A DNA stretch of 64,000 nt, taken from the NCBI GenBank assembly GCA_029532415.1, contig JAQOTA010000015.1, positions 496,001 to 560,000 on the forward strand. The letters run 5' to 3'. The notes below the pieces were generated by a model. The model was not told the origin of the DNA. It worked only from the letters and a program-made list of their open reading frames with translations, and ran no database searches. The position numbers and the translations under genes are program-made. Source of the DNA: Marasmius tenuissimus (lineage: Eukaryota > Basidiomycota > Agaricomycetes > Agaricales > Marasmiaceae). This document shows positions 11,630 to 22,680 of this stretch, in pieces; positions within the stretch are counted from its first letter, which is position 1, and each line of letters opens with the position of its first letter.

Positions 11630-13054
11630 CGTCCACAGGCCTTCTGGCGACGAGGGGGTAGCAATGAGCAGGTGATGGTTCGTCCTGGAGACGCTTTATT
11701 GTTTGGAAAACTTTATCAGCAATGTAAGCTGCATGTTACACGTGAGGATCGCTTTGACTGTCTGGTCATGTGTCAATGTGTCATCTCTCTATCATGATGG
11801 TGTCACCTTGAGTGCTTAACTATTTTCAACCTCAACCTTCATGTTGCTCGACATCTCATATGTTTGCATGAGCTGAAGCCGTCAATAGAGCTGGATGAAG
11901 ACAGTCATATCCCGACCTTTGATATCAACCTGGGTCAACATGAGCTCTCAGGGTTCTTTCCAGATTCGACAAGGCTTCCTTTGGGTACCCAGACGACATA
12001 CCTCGATTGTCTCTTTGGAACCAGGAAAGACATCAAGGTCCTCATTAGTTTTCGCTCTACAGTAAGTGAACCGGGTGTCATAGCTATTTTCCTTCCTTGT
12101 GTTTGCAACTCACAATCCAAGAAGCCCACTCCCCTGCTCTTGTCTTCCTATTCGAACTATATTTGCCAAATCAAAAGGGCATGTCGCTAATAAGTTCTCT
12201 TGCCTTCATTTAGACATACAAAATAGGCACGAGTATCTGAGTGTACGTTGCCGCCTCAGGAAGAAGCATCAGTTGACGAAAAAGTTTTGGTACGTTGAGT
12301 TCTATTATAGTGCTAGCATGGCGCTGACCGTTTTTGCCGTTTACGCCAATGGTTCCTCTTTGGTCTTTGGTCATGGCCGCCACTGGTTCTGGATTGGATG
12401 CAGTGAATCCTGCTGTTCTGCCTGAGGCATCTTTTGAGCAGGTCATTGAAGTCAAGAACTGTTCCATTTGCCACCGACCGCATTTCAGCTTGCTGAGCGG
12501 TATATCATTCCCATCTTGTGGTTTGCATGAACCAGGACTGAAACAGGGTGAATAGGATCATGTGTGGAGTTTTGTTACGAGCAGAGGATAGTGTCTAGTG
12601 AGGTGTCGAGAGGAGCTTACAAGCTCAGTACAGTACGTCGTCACCCCCTCTATGCTCCGTTGAAGTGCGATGCTCCCTAACTGGAATCTCTAGAGTACGG
12701 CATACATTATTGTGTAGAATCGAATGGTAGAATAGCTGGGGGAGGACAAGGTGCAGGCGTATGTTGGGTTGGAGGTGTGTCTGTCTTGAAAGGGGATGAA
12801 GAGTCGCATGCATGAAGGCTGAAAGAAGCATGTTCTCTACGCTGAAGTTGGTCCACTCTCCAACCCCCTTGGGTTTTACGCCTTTAGCAAGATGTCCACT
12901 CAGGCAGTTGTCAATCAAGCAAGGTATCAACAACACTCCTTTACTCATTGTTTTCCACAGTTCAAACACAAATGAAGTCGCAGAACCTTTAGTTTCGTTC
13001 AGTACGACCAGAATGCTGACTTGTGTCATTCACGCCACTGTCCCTATAGTTCTT
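11630..13054. other. No gene supported
   Basis: Several open stretches occur (for example 11864-12190 + and 12625-13029 -), but none shows a recognisable domain, consistent splice sites or a convincing start. Part of 12.8-13.05 kb might be the eroded upstream part of the decarboxylase pseudogene that follows. Confidence 0.5.
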
Positions 13055-13470
13055 CCACCAGAAGTTCCAGGCCGGCACTCGAGGCGCTCGACCTGTCGAA
13101 GCTCCCGAAGACCCCTACATCTCGGATCTGCCGCCAACTGTTCAATGATGGCTCTCAAATCCGTCAATAATGCCACTCAAATATGCATAAAAGGTCGAGA
13201 GTTCACTGTCTTGCACCTGCTAGAACATGCACTTGAGGATCAAGCAGTACGCTGGAGGCATCCTTGCGATCTTCTGGTTGGCACCCCAAGATTATCAACG
13301 GTTCTGTTCACTGGTTGGCAGGACCGTTGGTCCAATGATGTACGCCTCAGGAGAATACTATATGGTGACTGTTGGCAAAATCAGTCTTTTCCCTCTTGCC
13401 CTCAGGCTATCCGAACCATGCCAAACGTGTTCCCCCAGGGGGAATGTGAGGAAGATCCTACGTATTGACA
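13055..13470 (+). pseudogene. Phosphatidylserine decarboxylase fragment
   Basis: Three consecutive pieces in three frames match successive parts of the phosphatidylserine decarboxylase catalytic domain. They are 'GARPVEAPEDPYIS' (about 13080-13125), 'QICIKGREFTVLHLLEHALED' (about 13178-13240) and 'AIFWLAPQDYQRF' followed by 'GPMMYASGEYYMV' (about 13265-13375). The enzyme makes phosphatidylethanolamine from phosphatidylserine. The LAPQDYHRF-type signature is nearly intact, but two frameshifts lie between the pieces. The C-terminal part, including the serine-based autocleavage motif that forms the pyruvoyl group, is absent. This is a dead fragment. Confidence 0.7.
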
Positions 13471-13967
13471 GTGCACAATTTGGTCAGGTTAGGGTGTTGT
13501 GTGTGGGCACTATTGGGAAGGGACGATTCAGACAACTGTAGAGGAGGGCTAGTCGAAGCATGGTGATGAGCTCGAGTTTGGATAGTTCAGTAAGTTTGGT
13601 GTCATTTGATGGTTTTATAGGTTTTATATCTGTTTCTGACCGTCTCGACATTTAGGCAGCTCAACTATTGCGTATGATTTTTACCAGACGCTGTCCAGCA
13701 GAATAAATACCTATTCATCAACAAGGAAGGCGTCATCAGAGATCCTTGCTTGTTTTGGTACAGGTCTTGACAGCCCAGCCCTGCATCATCCTTCCGCATG
13801 ATCTTGTTTGATTGCTTTTCCTTTCAATTTTTGTTATTCATCATGTCTTAACTCAACGCGCATACTACACAGGGAGGTACATATCATATTTCCCCCACAA
13901 CAACCAACAGCTACAGCTCAAGGATGGGACCTTGGACCCCTTCGTGGACCCCAATACTAAGAGTGGC

Positions 13968-14683
13968 TGTTAGGATCGTGCGGATATGACAGCCCAGACG
14001 GAAGTCCGAGCGGAAGAGACGGAGGCCGACGTGCCGGAATGGACTAGTCGGAGTTAGAGAGAGATTCCGACGACCAGAAGGCCGAACGGGTGGCTGGACA
14101 ATAGTCGAAGGTTTCGCCAACGACACCGTTGAGTTGAGTTTGTCCTTGACCGGAAGGGAAGGAAGATAAAGATGAAGAAGAAATAGAGATAAAGAGACGG
14201 AATGAGACGAATGAGATAAAACGGAAACCAAGTTGATTTTAATTCTGAGGAATACAAGTCGTGAAGTATCTAGCTTATATATGTATCGATCTCTGAGACC
14301 TCCAAAGGGGTTCCGGCGATCGTAGTACCGAAAGTGAGTCAAGAGCGGGAGAGGATGTATGTACAGTACGGAATCTGAGACGGAGGGTAAAGTCCCGGAG
14401 TCGGAGATGAATCGGAAATGAAGTGTCAGAATGGAATGTACGGGATGAGTCATGATAGAATGGAAAGCGGAATGTCGGAATGTAGAGTAAACGTACTACT
14501 CGGAAATGAACGGTGTATATGTATCTCCGATCCATAAGTACCGGGGACACGACGTCGGAATCCAAAGTCATATTCCGGAAAGGATCGTGAAGGAAGAGAA
14601 ACATAAAGTAGATTCCGAGTATCGGAATCTCTGGAAGGTGGATAGAAGCCTTCGGACACCCCAGAACCAGCATGGATGTAACA
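13968..14683. mobile_element. Solo LTR of a retrotransposon (716 bp, 5-bp TSD GTGGC)
   Basis: The element begins TGTTA and ends TAACA, the canonical TG...CA LTR ends. It is flanked on both sides by the same 5 bp, GTGGC (13963-13967 and 14684-14688). The interior is purine-rich and has no coding domain. A 5-bp duplication is typical of Ty3/Gypsy and Copia integration. With no internal region between two LTRs, this is a solo LTR left by recombination between the LTRs of a full element. It sits inside the DUF6698-like coding sequence. A long minus-strand open frame over it (13911-14453) is not a gene. Confidence 0.88.
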
Positions 14684-14834
14684 GTGGCCGTGGTCTATCA
14701 CACGACATGATCATACCGCTGCTTGCTCCCATCAGCCGTGTCAAGGAAACTATTGACAAGGTATCCGACAACCCAATTTGTTTGAAGTACGTGGTTCACC
14801 GTCTTCTTGTCGAACCTACTGACTGCGAGTTTCA

Positions 14835-15051
14835 CACTAGGAAAAAGATACCACGTTGGATGCATTTTCGAAACTCGAAAATAGAATCAACAGCCTAAAT
14901 ATTTGATTTTGTGGATATTCAGGCAAAATTCAAAATTTGCAATTGATTACGCCAACTTTTCACTGCGTTTTCGCTATAGCGAGTATTTAGAATGTTTTTT
15001 GCATTTTTGGGTTGGGCAAAAGGCATATAACGTGGTAATTTTTTCCTAGTG
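14835..15051. mobile_element. CACTA-type MITE (217 bp, 3-bp TSD TCA)
   Basis: The left end CACTAGGAAAAAGATACCAC is matched in inverted orientation by the right end, whose reverse complement is CACTAGGAAAAAATTACCAC. Similarity extends about 33 bp. Both sides carry the trinucleotide TCA (14832-14834 and 15052-15054). CACTA ends plus a 3-bp duplication define the CACTA/EnSpm superfamily. At 217 bp the element is non-autonomous. It sits in an intron of the DUF6698-like gene, right next to the splice acceptor. The mobilising transposase is unknown. Confidence 0.88.
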
Positions 15052-15893
15052 TCAGGCTCATCTAGGAGGCAAAGGCCAGCAAGATCATGCTCATGCACAA
15101 AGAAGCCCCGGGTTTCCTTTACCACCTCTCTCAATTCTTCAATGACCCAGACAAGTCTGGGAAGGCTGGCCTCTTTGTGGCTATATCATCCCTCGTGTGA
15201 GCCCACTCTTCTCTCTTCCTCTCGAACACATCTTGACTTGTTCTCTAGGCATCTCGCACCATTCTCATGTTGCCAAGCTCAGCACTGGGCCAAAAGCAGG
15301 CGGCTCGTGCTGGTAATGCCAAGATTGCTGGAGTCACCAGTGTGACAAAGGAGTTTCTTGCACATATTATCATTCAGGTGAGGTATTACTACTGCATCTT
15401 TCACTTAAGAAGGCTAATGGTCCCATAGATCTGGTTCGCATTGTCCAGCGGGCAGGAATGGGATGAGACCATTGGCTTGTTCAACCTCAAAGCTTTCTAT
15501 TATGCCATGATTGCCGCCTACAACAACCTCAACCACCTCCGCATCAAGCGGATGACCAAATGGCTTAACAAGCGAGTGTTGCCTTCACCATTGTCAGCTC
15601 TTTCTAATTGTTTTTGGCAGCCAAATCTCGGGCAAGAATCATGTCATACAAGGCGTAGGATCAGATAGCTGCCTTGGGAAGGATATGGCACTTTGGGCGA
15701 TGGAGGCGGATGAGGACGTTGAACCAGAAGATGACGAGCCATCGAGTGGTCCTCCCAGCAGCGACGACTCTTCCTCGCCTGGCGTTGGCTCTGGCTCCAG
15801 CACTGCTGACTCTGGTACTGCTGGCTCCGGCACTGCTGGCCCTGATGGCGCTGGCCCTGGTAATGCTGACGCCGGTACTGGAGGTGATGCTTG

Positions 15894-17437
15894 ATAGCAT
15901 TCGTTTGCACTCGCTTCACTTGTATTTGTATTGCTCTGCTTGTATTCATTATTGCTCTACCTACTCTTGTAACTGCTCTGCTTGTATCTCTATGTACGTG
16001 CTTGCCAATGGATCACCGTGCTTTCCTCCCTCCTCATTGTCCCTCCCCCTTGAGCTGTCTGATTGATGAACACCCTGGCATTTCCGGAGATTTGTAAGTC
16101 GACTCATAATCCATCGATTCTTCTACAAGTTGTCGAGCCTCTGAGAATTTGCTAGAATATACATTCTTCGTTGATCTACCTGTAAACGGGTCAAAGGTAC
16201 ACTATTCGTTTCACTCCACAAAATAGAAAGACACTCACGAAACTGAGGGCAAGCTCTAGATTTTGTTGGAAGGTCTGGTATGGCAAGGATTTGACGCAAT
16301 GGATTGCAACCCTCAATGAACACCATTATCCAGCGCCACACTTGTAATCAGAACAACCTTTCAGAACTCTTTCCAAACCTCAGCATGTGTTACTCTCCCC
16401 CACAACCCATTAAAACCCTCCAAACCCGTCACAACTCTTCAACATCCTCGCTATGCGTTACTCTTCCCTACAACCTGTTAAAACTCTCCAGATCCAGTAC
16501 AATCCTTGTGACGCAGAACAAACTCCGCTCTTCCGGACAATCACCAATACGTGTGTTAAGGTACGAGAACCCGTTGAATCTTACTACTATCATGCTCACG
16601 CGTTCTTAGGTTTGTCACAAATTCTCAGTTCATTCTAATCCCCTTACAAATGCTGATCCCCCTGACAACCAGGTGTAGCGGGTTCCGGACATGATACAGC
16701 ATAGTGGAGATAGTAATGATGTTCTACAGGTACAGGTATTTTGCTGATGGGCAGGGCAGTGAAAAAAATTTGTCCAGACGGCGTGCTCGATGTGCAACAG
16801 GAAAACGACCTGACAGCGTGCCAAACAGACTCGATCCTTCATGGTACATTTTCTTTTGTGACGATCCAACACACTCAAACAGCTCCGTACACTTCGAACC
16901 TTCATCATGGCCAACAACAGTGATCGACAATCCACAGGTGATCTCAACAATTTATGCCGCTATAGATTCAAGTTAGCGTGAAATGGAAAATTTTGCCAGT
17001 GGGGAATTGTCAGGGATTGTGAGAAATACTGAGAATTGTCCGAGAATCTGCCGGGTCCACGTTTCTTACTTCACACCTTCTCGCTGATTTCTTGTTTTTG
17101 ACAATTCACCACAATGTACCGCAATACACTGACAATACACAATTTTTTTCATTCGTATTATTTGAGCTCAAGAATGTTTGAACTTAGGAGAATTCCACTG
17201 TGTCTTCAGCTACAACCTCCATCGCCAACCACATCCAGGATCTTTCTCGAATCTCCAAGGCTACAACATTCTTTTTTTGTCTCTATTATTATGGATCCTA
17301 ACTATACTGACTGCATCTGCTCTCGATGTGCTAGACTTCCGCCTCCCTTATGGCGTCAGCTGAAGGCAACTGCTTGAAAACATCTCCAAAGATATGGCCC
17401 GGCAGCAGCTCAAGCAGCGACATCTCAGAACACCAGA
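15894..17437. other. No gene supported
   Basis: This is AT-leaning sequence between the DUF6698-like pseudogene and the Tnp2 remnant. Short open frames on both strands lack recognisable domains and look random. The 5' end of the Tnp2 element should lie here, but I found no matching terminal inverted repeat. Confidence 0.5.
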
Positions 17438-20009
17438 ATGGAAGGAAGAGATATAGGCACGGAAGAAGGTACTCAGGTGCACAGACAGCACAAAGAAGAA
17501 GCCGGTAGGAGTCAAGATTTGGGGGGAGATGATGGACCGGAAATGATGGATTGGGACTTGGGGGTGAATGGAGCCAGTTATGATGAGCAGGATGACCACG
17601 ACCCTCAGCCTGAAGAGCACGACCAAACAGTGGTACATACTCAAACCCAACCTCAAGACAATCAGTACACACCAATCTCGGTCCCTGGATGTGTCTATCC
17701 CCCACTTGATTCCAAGCTCAAAGATGTCATTCCTCCCTGCTTTTCCAACAATGACCCACCATTCCTGTGCTTAACTTACCTTCAGGCTGTCATCAACAAC
17801 GTCAAGTCAAAGATGTCAGTACAGAAGACGAACGAAAGCCTTGCAATGACACTTGACGTTTTCGACATTGCGGGTATTGTGGACTACAAGCGCAAACCAG
17901 TGAAGACCCTTCAAAGTGCAAAACAAAGGCTCAGATTGGACCCAGATACTCATATTATACAGTATGCCATTTGCCCGGCCTGCTGGAAGCACTACACACC
18001 TCAGGAGCTTCAAGAACTTGAATCTCCGATGTGCACTGACGGCAGCTGCGAGGGGATTGTGTTCACCAAGAAACAGACTGCAGGTGGGGATATGAAGCAA
18101 CACGCAACAAAGATTCTGCCTCAGGTTTCGCTCATCCAAAGTCTACGTCGAATGGTGAGGCGGAAGGGATTCCGGAAGCTGATACGTGACAGTCAGGACA
18201 ATGAACTGGATAAGAACCTCAATGAAGACTTTGCAATGACAGACATGTACGACGGACAGGCGTGGCACCAACTGAATACAGGATTGTGCCGTGAGCGAGG
18301 GAATCTGGGAACCATCCGCGACGTGGCATGGACTGAGGCTGACAATGCCAAGCTATCCTCAAAGCGGTTTGGTCTACATCTAGCAGCAAATTTAGACTGG
18401 TGAGTGTCTACTGGGCACCTTTGTTGATATTTCTATCTGATTTTCACATAGGTTTGGTGCAAAGGATAGTTGCCCTCACTTGACAGGACCAATGTATATC
18501 ACAATTGCTGACCTTTCTCGAACAGTTTGGTTCCTACAGCCATATGTCATCTGTAAGATGATTACCCCGAGGCTGTCAGACTCAACAGCAGAGCAAATGA
18601 ATAACTGCACAGAGCCGCTTGTTCGTGAAATCTGTGTACTTCAAAATGGTGTGTAAAGTATTAGTTCAAAGTAACAAACCTTTGCTGAACTAGACTATAG
18701 GGGTCAAGATGGAAATGTATGACGAGAATGACGAAGAAATTGTCAAGGAAGATGTGTTTGCAGACTTGGTTTGTAATACCTGTGATACACCAGGAGCTCG
18801 GAAGTTCTCTGGTTTGGCAGGTCACAGCTCCGATATGAATCCCTGCCCTTGGTGCTACTGTACCAGCATCAACATAAAGAAGCCTAACGGCTACATCATT
18901 GATGGTTTAATCCCATCCTGCTATTCTCTATTCAATTTGGTGCTCACAAATACATTACAGGCTTCAATCTTTGAAAGGATGACTTCAACCTCAAGCAAAA
19001 GTTCTACACTAAGAAGGAGCCACATTGTCTAGACAAAATCCTTGCGAGGCACGGAGTGCAATTCTCAGCCCTCAACTGGATCCCAGGCTGGCGCCCCTCG
19101 AGGCAGACAGCCCTCAATTTCATGCATTGTGTTTTTTTAGGTTTGGATCAACGTTTCTCGACGGTTTCCAGGTATTCTGATGTAGTATTATGGATTTTAC
19201 AGGCATTGTCGCGTGGCTTTTCACCCATATTCTGTTTGCTGCACATATGTTTTATGGGGCTGGGCCCCATTCTGGCCGACAACATTTTGAAGACGCAATC
19301 AACTCAATTCAATGGCCATCACATATAACATGACTGCCAAAGAATGTATGTGATCATGATATCTTCTCTTTCATTTGTAGGCTCACTGGATATATCCAGC
19401 TCAGTGAAAACCAGTAACTGAAGAAGGCAGATGAATGGCGAAACTTGCTTACTGTGACGCCAGTTATCCTATGGCTATCATGGCACAACTTCACCAACGA
19501 TGACATCCCCAATACAGAACCAGCAATGGCACCTTCCAAGGTGATCAGAACCAAACATTCATGCAAGCGCAAGTCCCTTTATGACACCATTATCATGCTA
19601 TGTGCTGCAGTGTGGATTCTCTCCATGCGCAAGATCTCAATGCGAGAGGTGCGGGCGGGAATGGCTCACCTTTTGAACTACTGCCGTGGCTTACTCCTCC
19701 TTGGTGCTGAACTCTCTATCAACCATCACCTCGCGATGCACTTCCTAGATATGTTCAAGCTCTTTGGACCGGTTTACTTGTGGTGGCTATTTGCCTATGA
19801 GCGGTTCAATGGTATGTTTGAGAAGGTGAAGTTGAATGGGCATGATGGGGGTGAGATGGAGCTCACTATGATGCAATACTGGGTTCAATCACACCTGGTA
19901 CACGAGTACCTCACTGAACTCCCCGCAGACGCACACCCAAAGGAGTTGAATGCCATCCAAGAGATCATCAACACCGAGTGTGACAATCAACACGGGCTGT
20001 TCGCCAACG
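17438..20009 (+). pseudogene. Decayed Tnp2-type (CACTA-like) transposase
   Basis: The first open stretch (17438-18403) starts with an acidic leader, then carries a Cys-rich segment 'ICPACWKHYTPQELQELESP' and ends 'FGLHLAANLDW'. After an intron come 'TGPMYITIADLSRTVWFLQP', 'EQMNNCTEPLVREICVLQNG', 'CNTCDTPGARKFSGLAGHSS' and 'CPWCYCT'. Later stretches hold 'ALNWIPGWRPSRQTALNFMH' (19070-19130), 'GAGPHSGRQHFEDAINSIQW' and 'LAMHFLDMFKLFGPVYLWWL'. This order is typical of basidiomycete Tnp2 transposases of CACTA-like elements. In-frame stops at 19331 (TGA) and 19415 (TAA) interrupt it. The 3' end is cut at 20009, where another element begins. Terminal repeats for this element were not found. Confidence 0.75.
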
Positions 20010-20635
20010 CTAGTGTTGCCAACAGTCGGCTCAGTTCAGTTCTGGCTCGGGAGCCACAGTTCTGGTTCCAGTACAGTTCCTTGAACCGTTGACAGGGAAC
20101 GGTTCAGCTATATAAGCCGCTCAGAACGGTTAAACCACGGCTCAAGCCACTCAAATTTTTCTTTCAACACTACCTTGCATTCACTTAGTGTGTGGTACAT
20201 ACAGGTAGTTAAGATGGCTGCACATACAAAACCTTGATATTCTGTGTGTCTAGAACCTGCACCCACACTCGCCAGCAGCTCCTGCACGTGATGACCCACT
20301 GGTGGGTGGACTTTCCCACGCCAAGACCCGGGTGTCCTGACTCCTCTCCCCAAAAACCTTGTACACTGATTTTCGTCAACTTTTATGCTGTACAAACACT
20401 ACAGTAGACTCTATGGCTGCAAATGTGCAGTACAGAGGGTCAGGAAAGACTGACCAGCCAATAAAATATAGAATATTATTGGCAGCGGCTAGGACCAGTT
20501 CAACCGGTTCCGGAACTGTTACGAGCCGCTCCTCTAAATCGGTTCCCCGGGGAACCAATTGGCTGAGCAGTTCTGCCCCGGTCCGGTTCCGAACCGCTCG
20601 AGCCACGGTTCAAGCCAAACTGTTGGCAACGCTAG
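20010..20635. mobile_element. hAT-like non-autonomous element (626 bp, inverted ends, no TSD)
   Basis: The left end CTAGTGTTGCCAACAGT is mirrored by the right end, whose reverse complement is CTAGCGTTGCCAACAGT. Subterminal regions are full of GGTTCC/GAACCG copies in both orientations, as in hAT elements. No open frame of note lies inside. The bases outside the two ends do not match, so no target-site duplication is visible. The left flank is Tnp2 coding sequence and the right flank is GH31 coding sequence, so the element sits exactly on a junction between two unrelated genes. Confidence 0.65.
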
Positions 20636-21977
20636 GCTCTAGCCAACACTTCGACACGGGGTACTCCTCCAGTCCGCACACTCTTCTTCGAGTTCCCCAT
20701 TGAACCCGAATTGTTCGGTCTGGACAAGCAATTCATGATTGGCAGGGACATCTTGGTTACCCCCGTGCTGTCACCTAATGTCACCTCTGTAAAAGGTACG
20801 TTTTGCTCGATCTTCGGTGGCGGTATCTTCAATTCATGTCGGGCTTCCGATCTGCAGGTATACTCCCTGGACGCGGCCAGGTGGTATGGCAGGACTTTTT
20901 TACCCACGAAGTTGTCGAGGCTTCCGACGGTAAAGTAACGTATACAAGCCCCCCTCGGCCACATTAACGTACACATTCGGGATGGATCCGCAATCCTAAT
21001 GCACGCGAAACCTACATACACCACGGAGGAAACCCGTCAAGGACCATTCTCGTTACTGGTTTCCCTGGTGTCCAACGGTGGAGCATTTGGGTCGTACTAT
21101 CTCGACGATGGCATCAGTAATCCTCCGGGCGCGAGCGCTACCCTTTCCTTCGTTGCTTCAGACAACCAACTCCAGATTCGTGCTGATGGGGAGTTCAATA
21201 TCGGACAGCCACTCGAGGAGATTACAATTCTGGGAGTCAGTGAGCATCCCTCGTAGTGATGTGCAGGCTCGGGCTTGAGCCCTGGTGAGCCCAAGCTGAG
21301 CCCGGGGCTTAAAAAGCCCAGCCCAGCCCTGGCAGAGGGCTTCGGGGGGCTTAGGGCTCGGGCTCAACATTTTATAAGCCCAAGCCCTAGGCTCAGGCCC
21401 TCTGAGATTGTCCACCGGCGAGAATTAAAATATACTTCACATATTCTAGTTCTCCGAGAATTGTCAGCCCCTGTGTTGATACAATACTACATAACATCAA
21501 TAGTAAGTGAGACTCGTCTCTTTTATGCGGCTGAAATCGAGGTCACTACTCACCAGTTGCAGAAGACACGACAATTGCGCCTCTCTGAACCAACATGTTT
21601 GACGGGCAACAGTTAGCAGGCACTCCAAGACAGAAACTACACTGCTTGACATGTTCCATTTTCCTTACAGTGGCAATATACGAGATTGGTATAAGCCCGG
21701 GCTCAGGCCCAAGCCCCAGGGCTTTGACCTCAGGCTTGGGCTCAAGGCTCGGGCTCGGATTTCAGTGAACCTAAGCCCTCAAAGCCGAGCCCAAGCCCGA
21801 GGCTTTGAGCCGAGCCCGAGCCCGCGCATCACTAGGACTCCCTCGGAAGTGACCGTGCAGGACAATGCCATCACGACTTGGGAGTATGAAGAAGGGCTTC
21901 AACGGCTTAAGTTGTCTGATCTGACGATCGATTTGAACGGAAACCAGGACATCGCGTGGCACGTAAATCCTGCCTGA
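20636..21977 (+). pseudogene. GH31 alpha-glucosidase, truncated 3' fragment
   Basis: Coding sequence begins abruptly at the element boundary with 'ALANTSTRGTPPVRTLFFEF' and 'PELFGLDKQFMIGRDILVTP'. After an intron (about 20796-20857) it reads 'VVWQDFFTHEVVEASDGK', then 'APLGHINVHIRDGSAIL', 'QGPFSLLVSL', 'FGSYYLDDGISNPPG', and, beyond the MITE at 21254-21834, 'EVTVQDNAITTWEYEEGLQR' to the TGA at 21975. These are the C-terminal parts of glycoside hydrolase family 31 (maltase-type) enzymes, which cleave terminal alpha-glucosyl residues. The catalytic Asp-containing barrel upstream is missing. A 1-nt frameshift lies near the C6 run around 20950. It is therefore a dead remnant. Confidence 0.8.
21254..21834. 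mobile_element. hAT-like MITE (581 bp, imperfect 8-bp TSD) in the GH31 remnant
   Basis: The ends are inverted repeats: TAGTGATGTGCAGGCTCGGG on the left, and TAGTGATGCGCGGGCTCGGG as the reverse complement of the right end. Many GGGCTCGGGCTT-type subterminal copies follow. The flanks are ATCCCTCG (21246-21253) and CTCCCTCG (21838-21845), an 8-bp duplication with one mismatch. Three extra bases (GGA) lie between the right end and its duplicate. Removing the element restores the GH31 frame across 'HPS-EVTVQD'. The TAG start and 8-bp duplication fit the hAT superfamily. Confidence 0.82.
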
Positions 21978-22680
21978 ATCCCCCGGTTTTTCCTGAAATT
22001 GTGAATTGATTGTAAATCTACTCAAGTACGTCAATAGTAAATATCGGCGTCAATTTTATCCTCTCTCCACGAGTTTTGACGTTCCTGGTATTGGAAAGAA
22101 GTGGTGATTCGGGAGATGGACAAGGCACTCGTCAGACGGAAGTGAACGATCGAAGAACTTCAGGGCAACCAGTTTCGTCTTTTCAGGTTCTCGGCCAGGA
22201 GCTTGCTGGGTATGAGTGCACGATCCGAGCGACTTTAGGCGTTGATACTCTGCCGCCCACTGCCATGCCAGACTATGCCATGATTGCCATGGAAAGGAGT
22301 TGAAAAGGAGTGGTTTGTCCGAAGTTGAAATTGGATGTCAAAGGGAATTTGTTTTCGTGAAAAAGTTGAGGACGAAGGTTTCATGAACGATGTTGGCACT
22401 GAATTTGGTGCCCTCGAAGCTTTGGTGAAGGTAGCAAGACTTGGCTGTACGTATACGGACTCGAAGTCGTGTGAGGAGGAAGACCCGTGACCACATTTTC
22501 GGGGCAGCTGAACAAGCGATCTTATCACCGATTTCCCACGGCTAAATTTCTGTGACCTGATCGAGGACTCTCAGGTTGTCTTGCTTTTAGTTAGACAGAT
22601 GGAAAGGAGTGACCATACAGACATGTCCAGCCGTTCGTAAGTATGTTCCACCTGCCCCTCCTTTCCCTCTTACCACCATC
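21978..22680. other. Intergenic / upstream region of the repeat membrane protein
   Basis: No gene is seen. The last part is the 5' region of the gene starting at 22681; pyrimidine-rich sequence (CCTGCCCCTCCTTTCCCTC) precedes its start codon. An upstream in-frame ATG at 22609 would add 24 residues. Confidence 0.5.

Larger units (their letters stand above)
13900..15893 (+). pseudogene. DUF6698-family gene interrupted by a solo LTR and a MITE
   Basis: Skipping the LTR (13968-14683) and one copy of its target duplication, the reading frame runs straight through: 'KDGTLDPFVDPNTKSG' on the left and 'RGLSHDMIIPLLAPISRVK' on the right. It continues through an intron 14787-15055 (which holds a MITE), exon 15056-15194 ('EAPGFLYHLSQFFNDP'), exon 15249-15377 ('QAARAGNAKIAGVTSVTKEF') and an exon from 15429 ('IWFALSSGQEWDETIGLFNL'). 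A Ser/Gly/Asp-rich tail ends at 15893. The order (SGRGxxH, RxGNAxIxGxxSVT, FALSS) matches DUF6698, a multicopy Agaricomycete family of unknown function. An in-frame TAG at 15063 and the LTR make it non-functional. The 5' start is unresolved. Confidence 0.65.

Noticed and set aside
13911..14453. 180-codon minus-strand open frame
   Set aside because: It lies almost wholly inside the solo LTR, has a Ser/Leu/Arg-biased composition from purine-rich DNA and no domain.
17438..20092. Tnp2 element as an active transposon or partner of the CACTA MITE
   Set aside because: It has in-frame stops, a cut 3' end and no CACTA ends found nearby, so activity and partnership cannot be supported.
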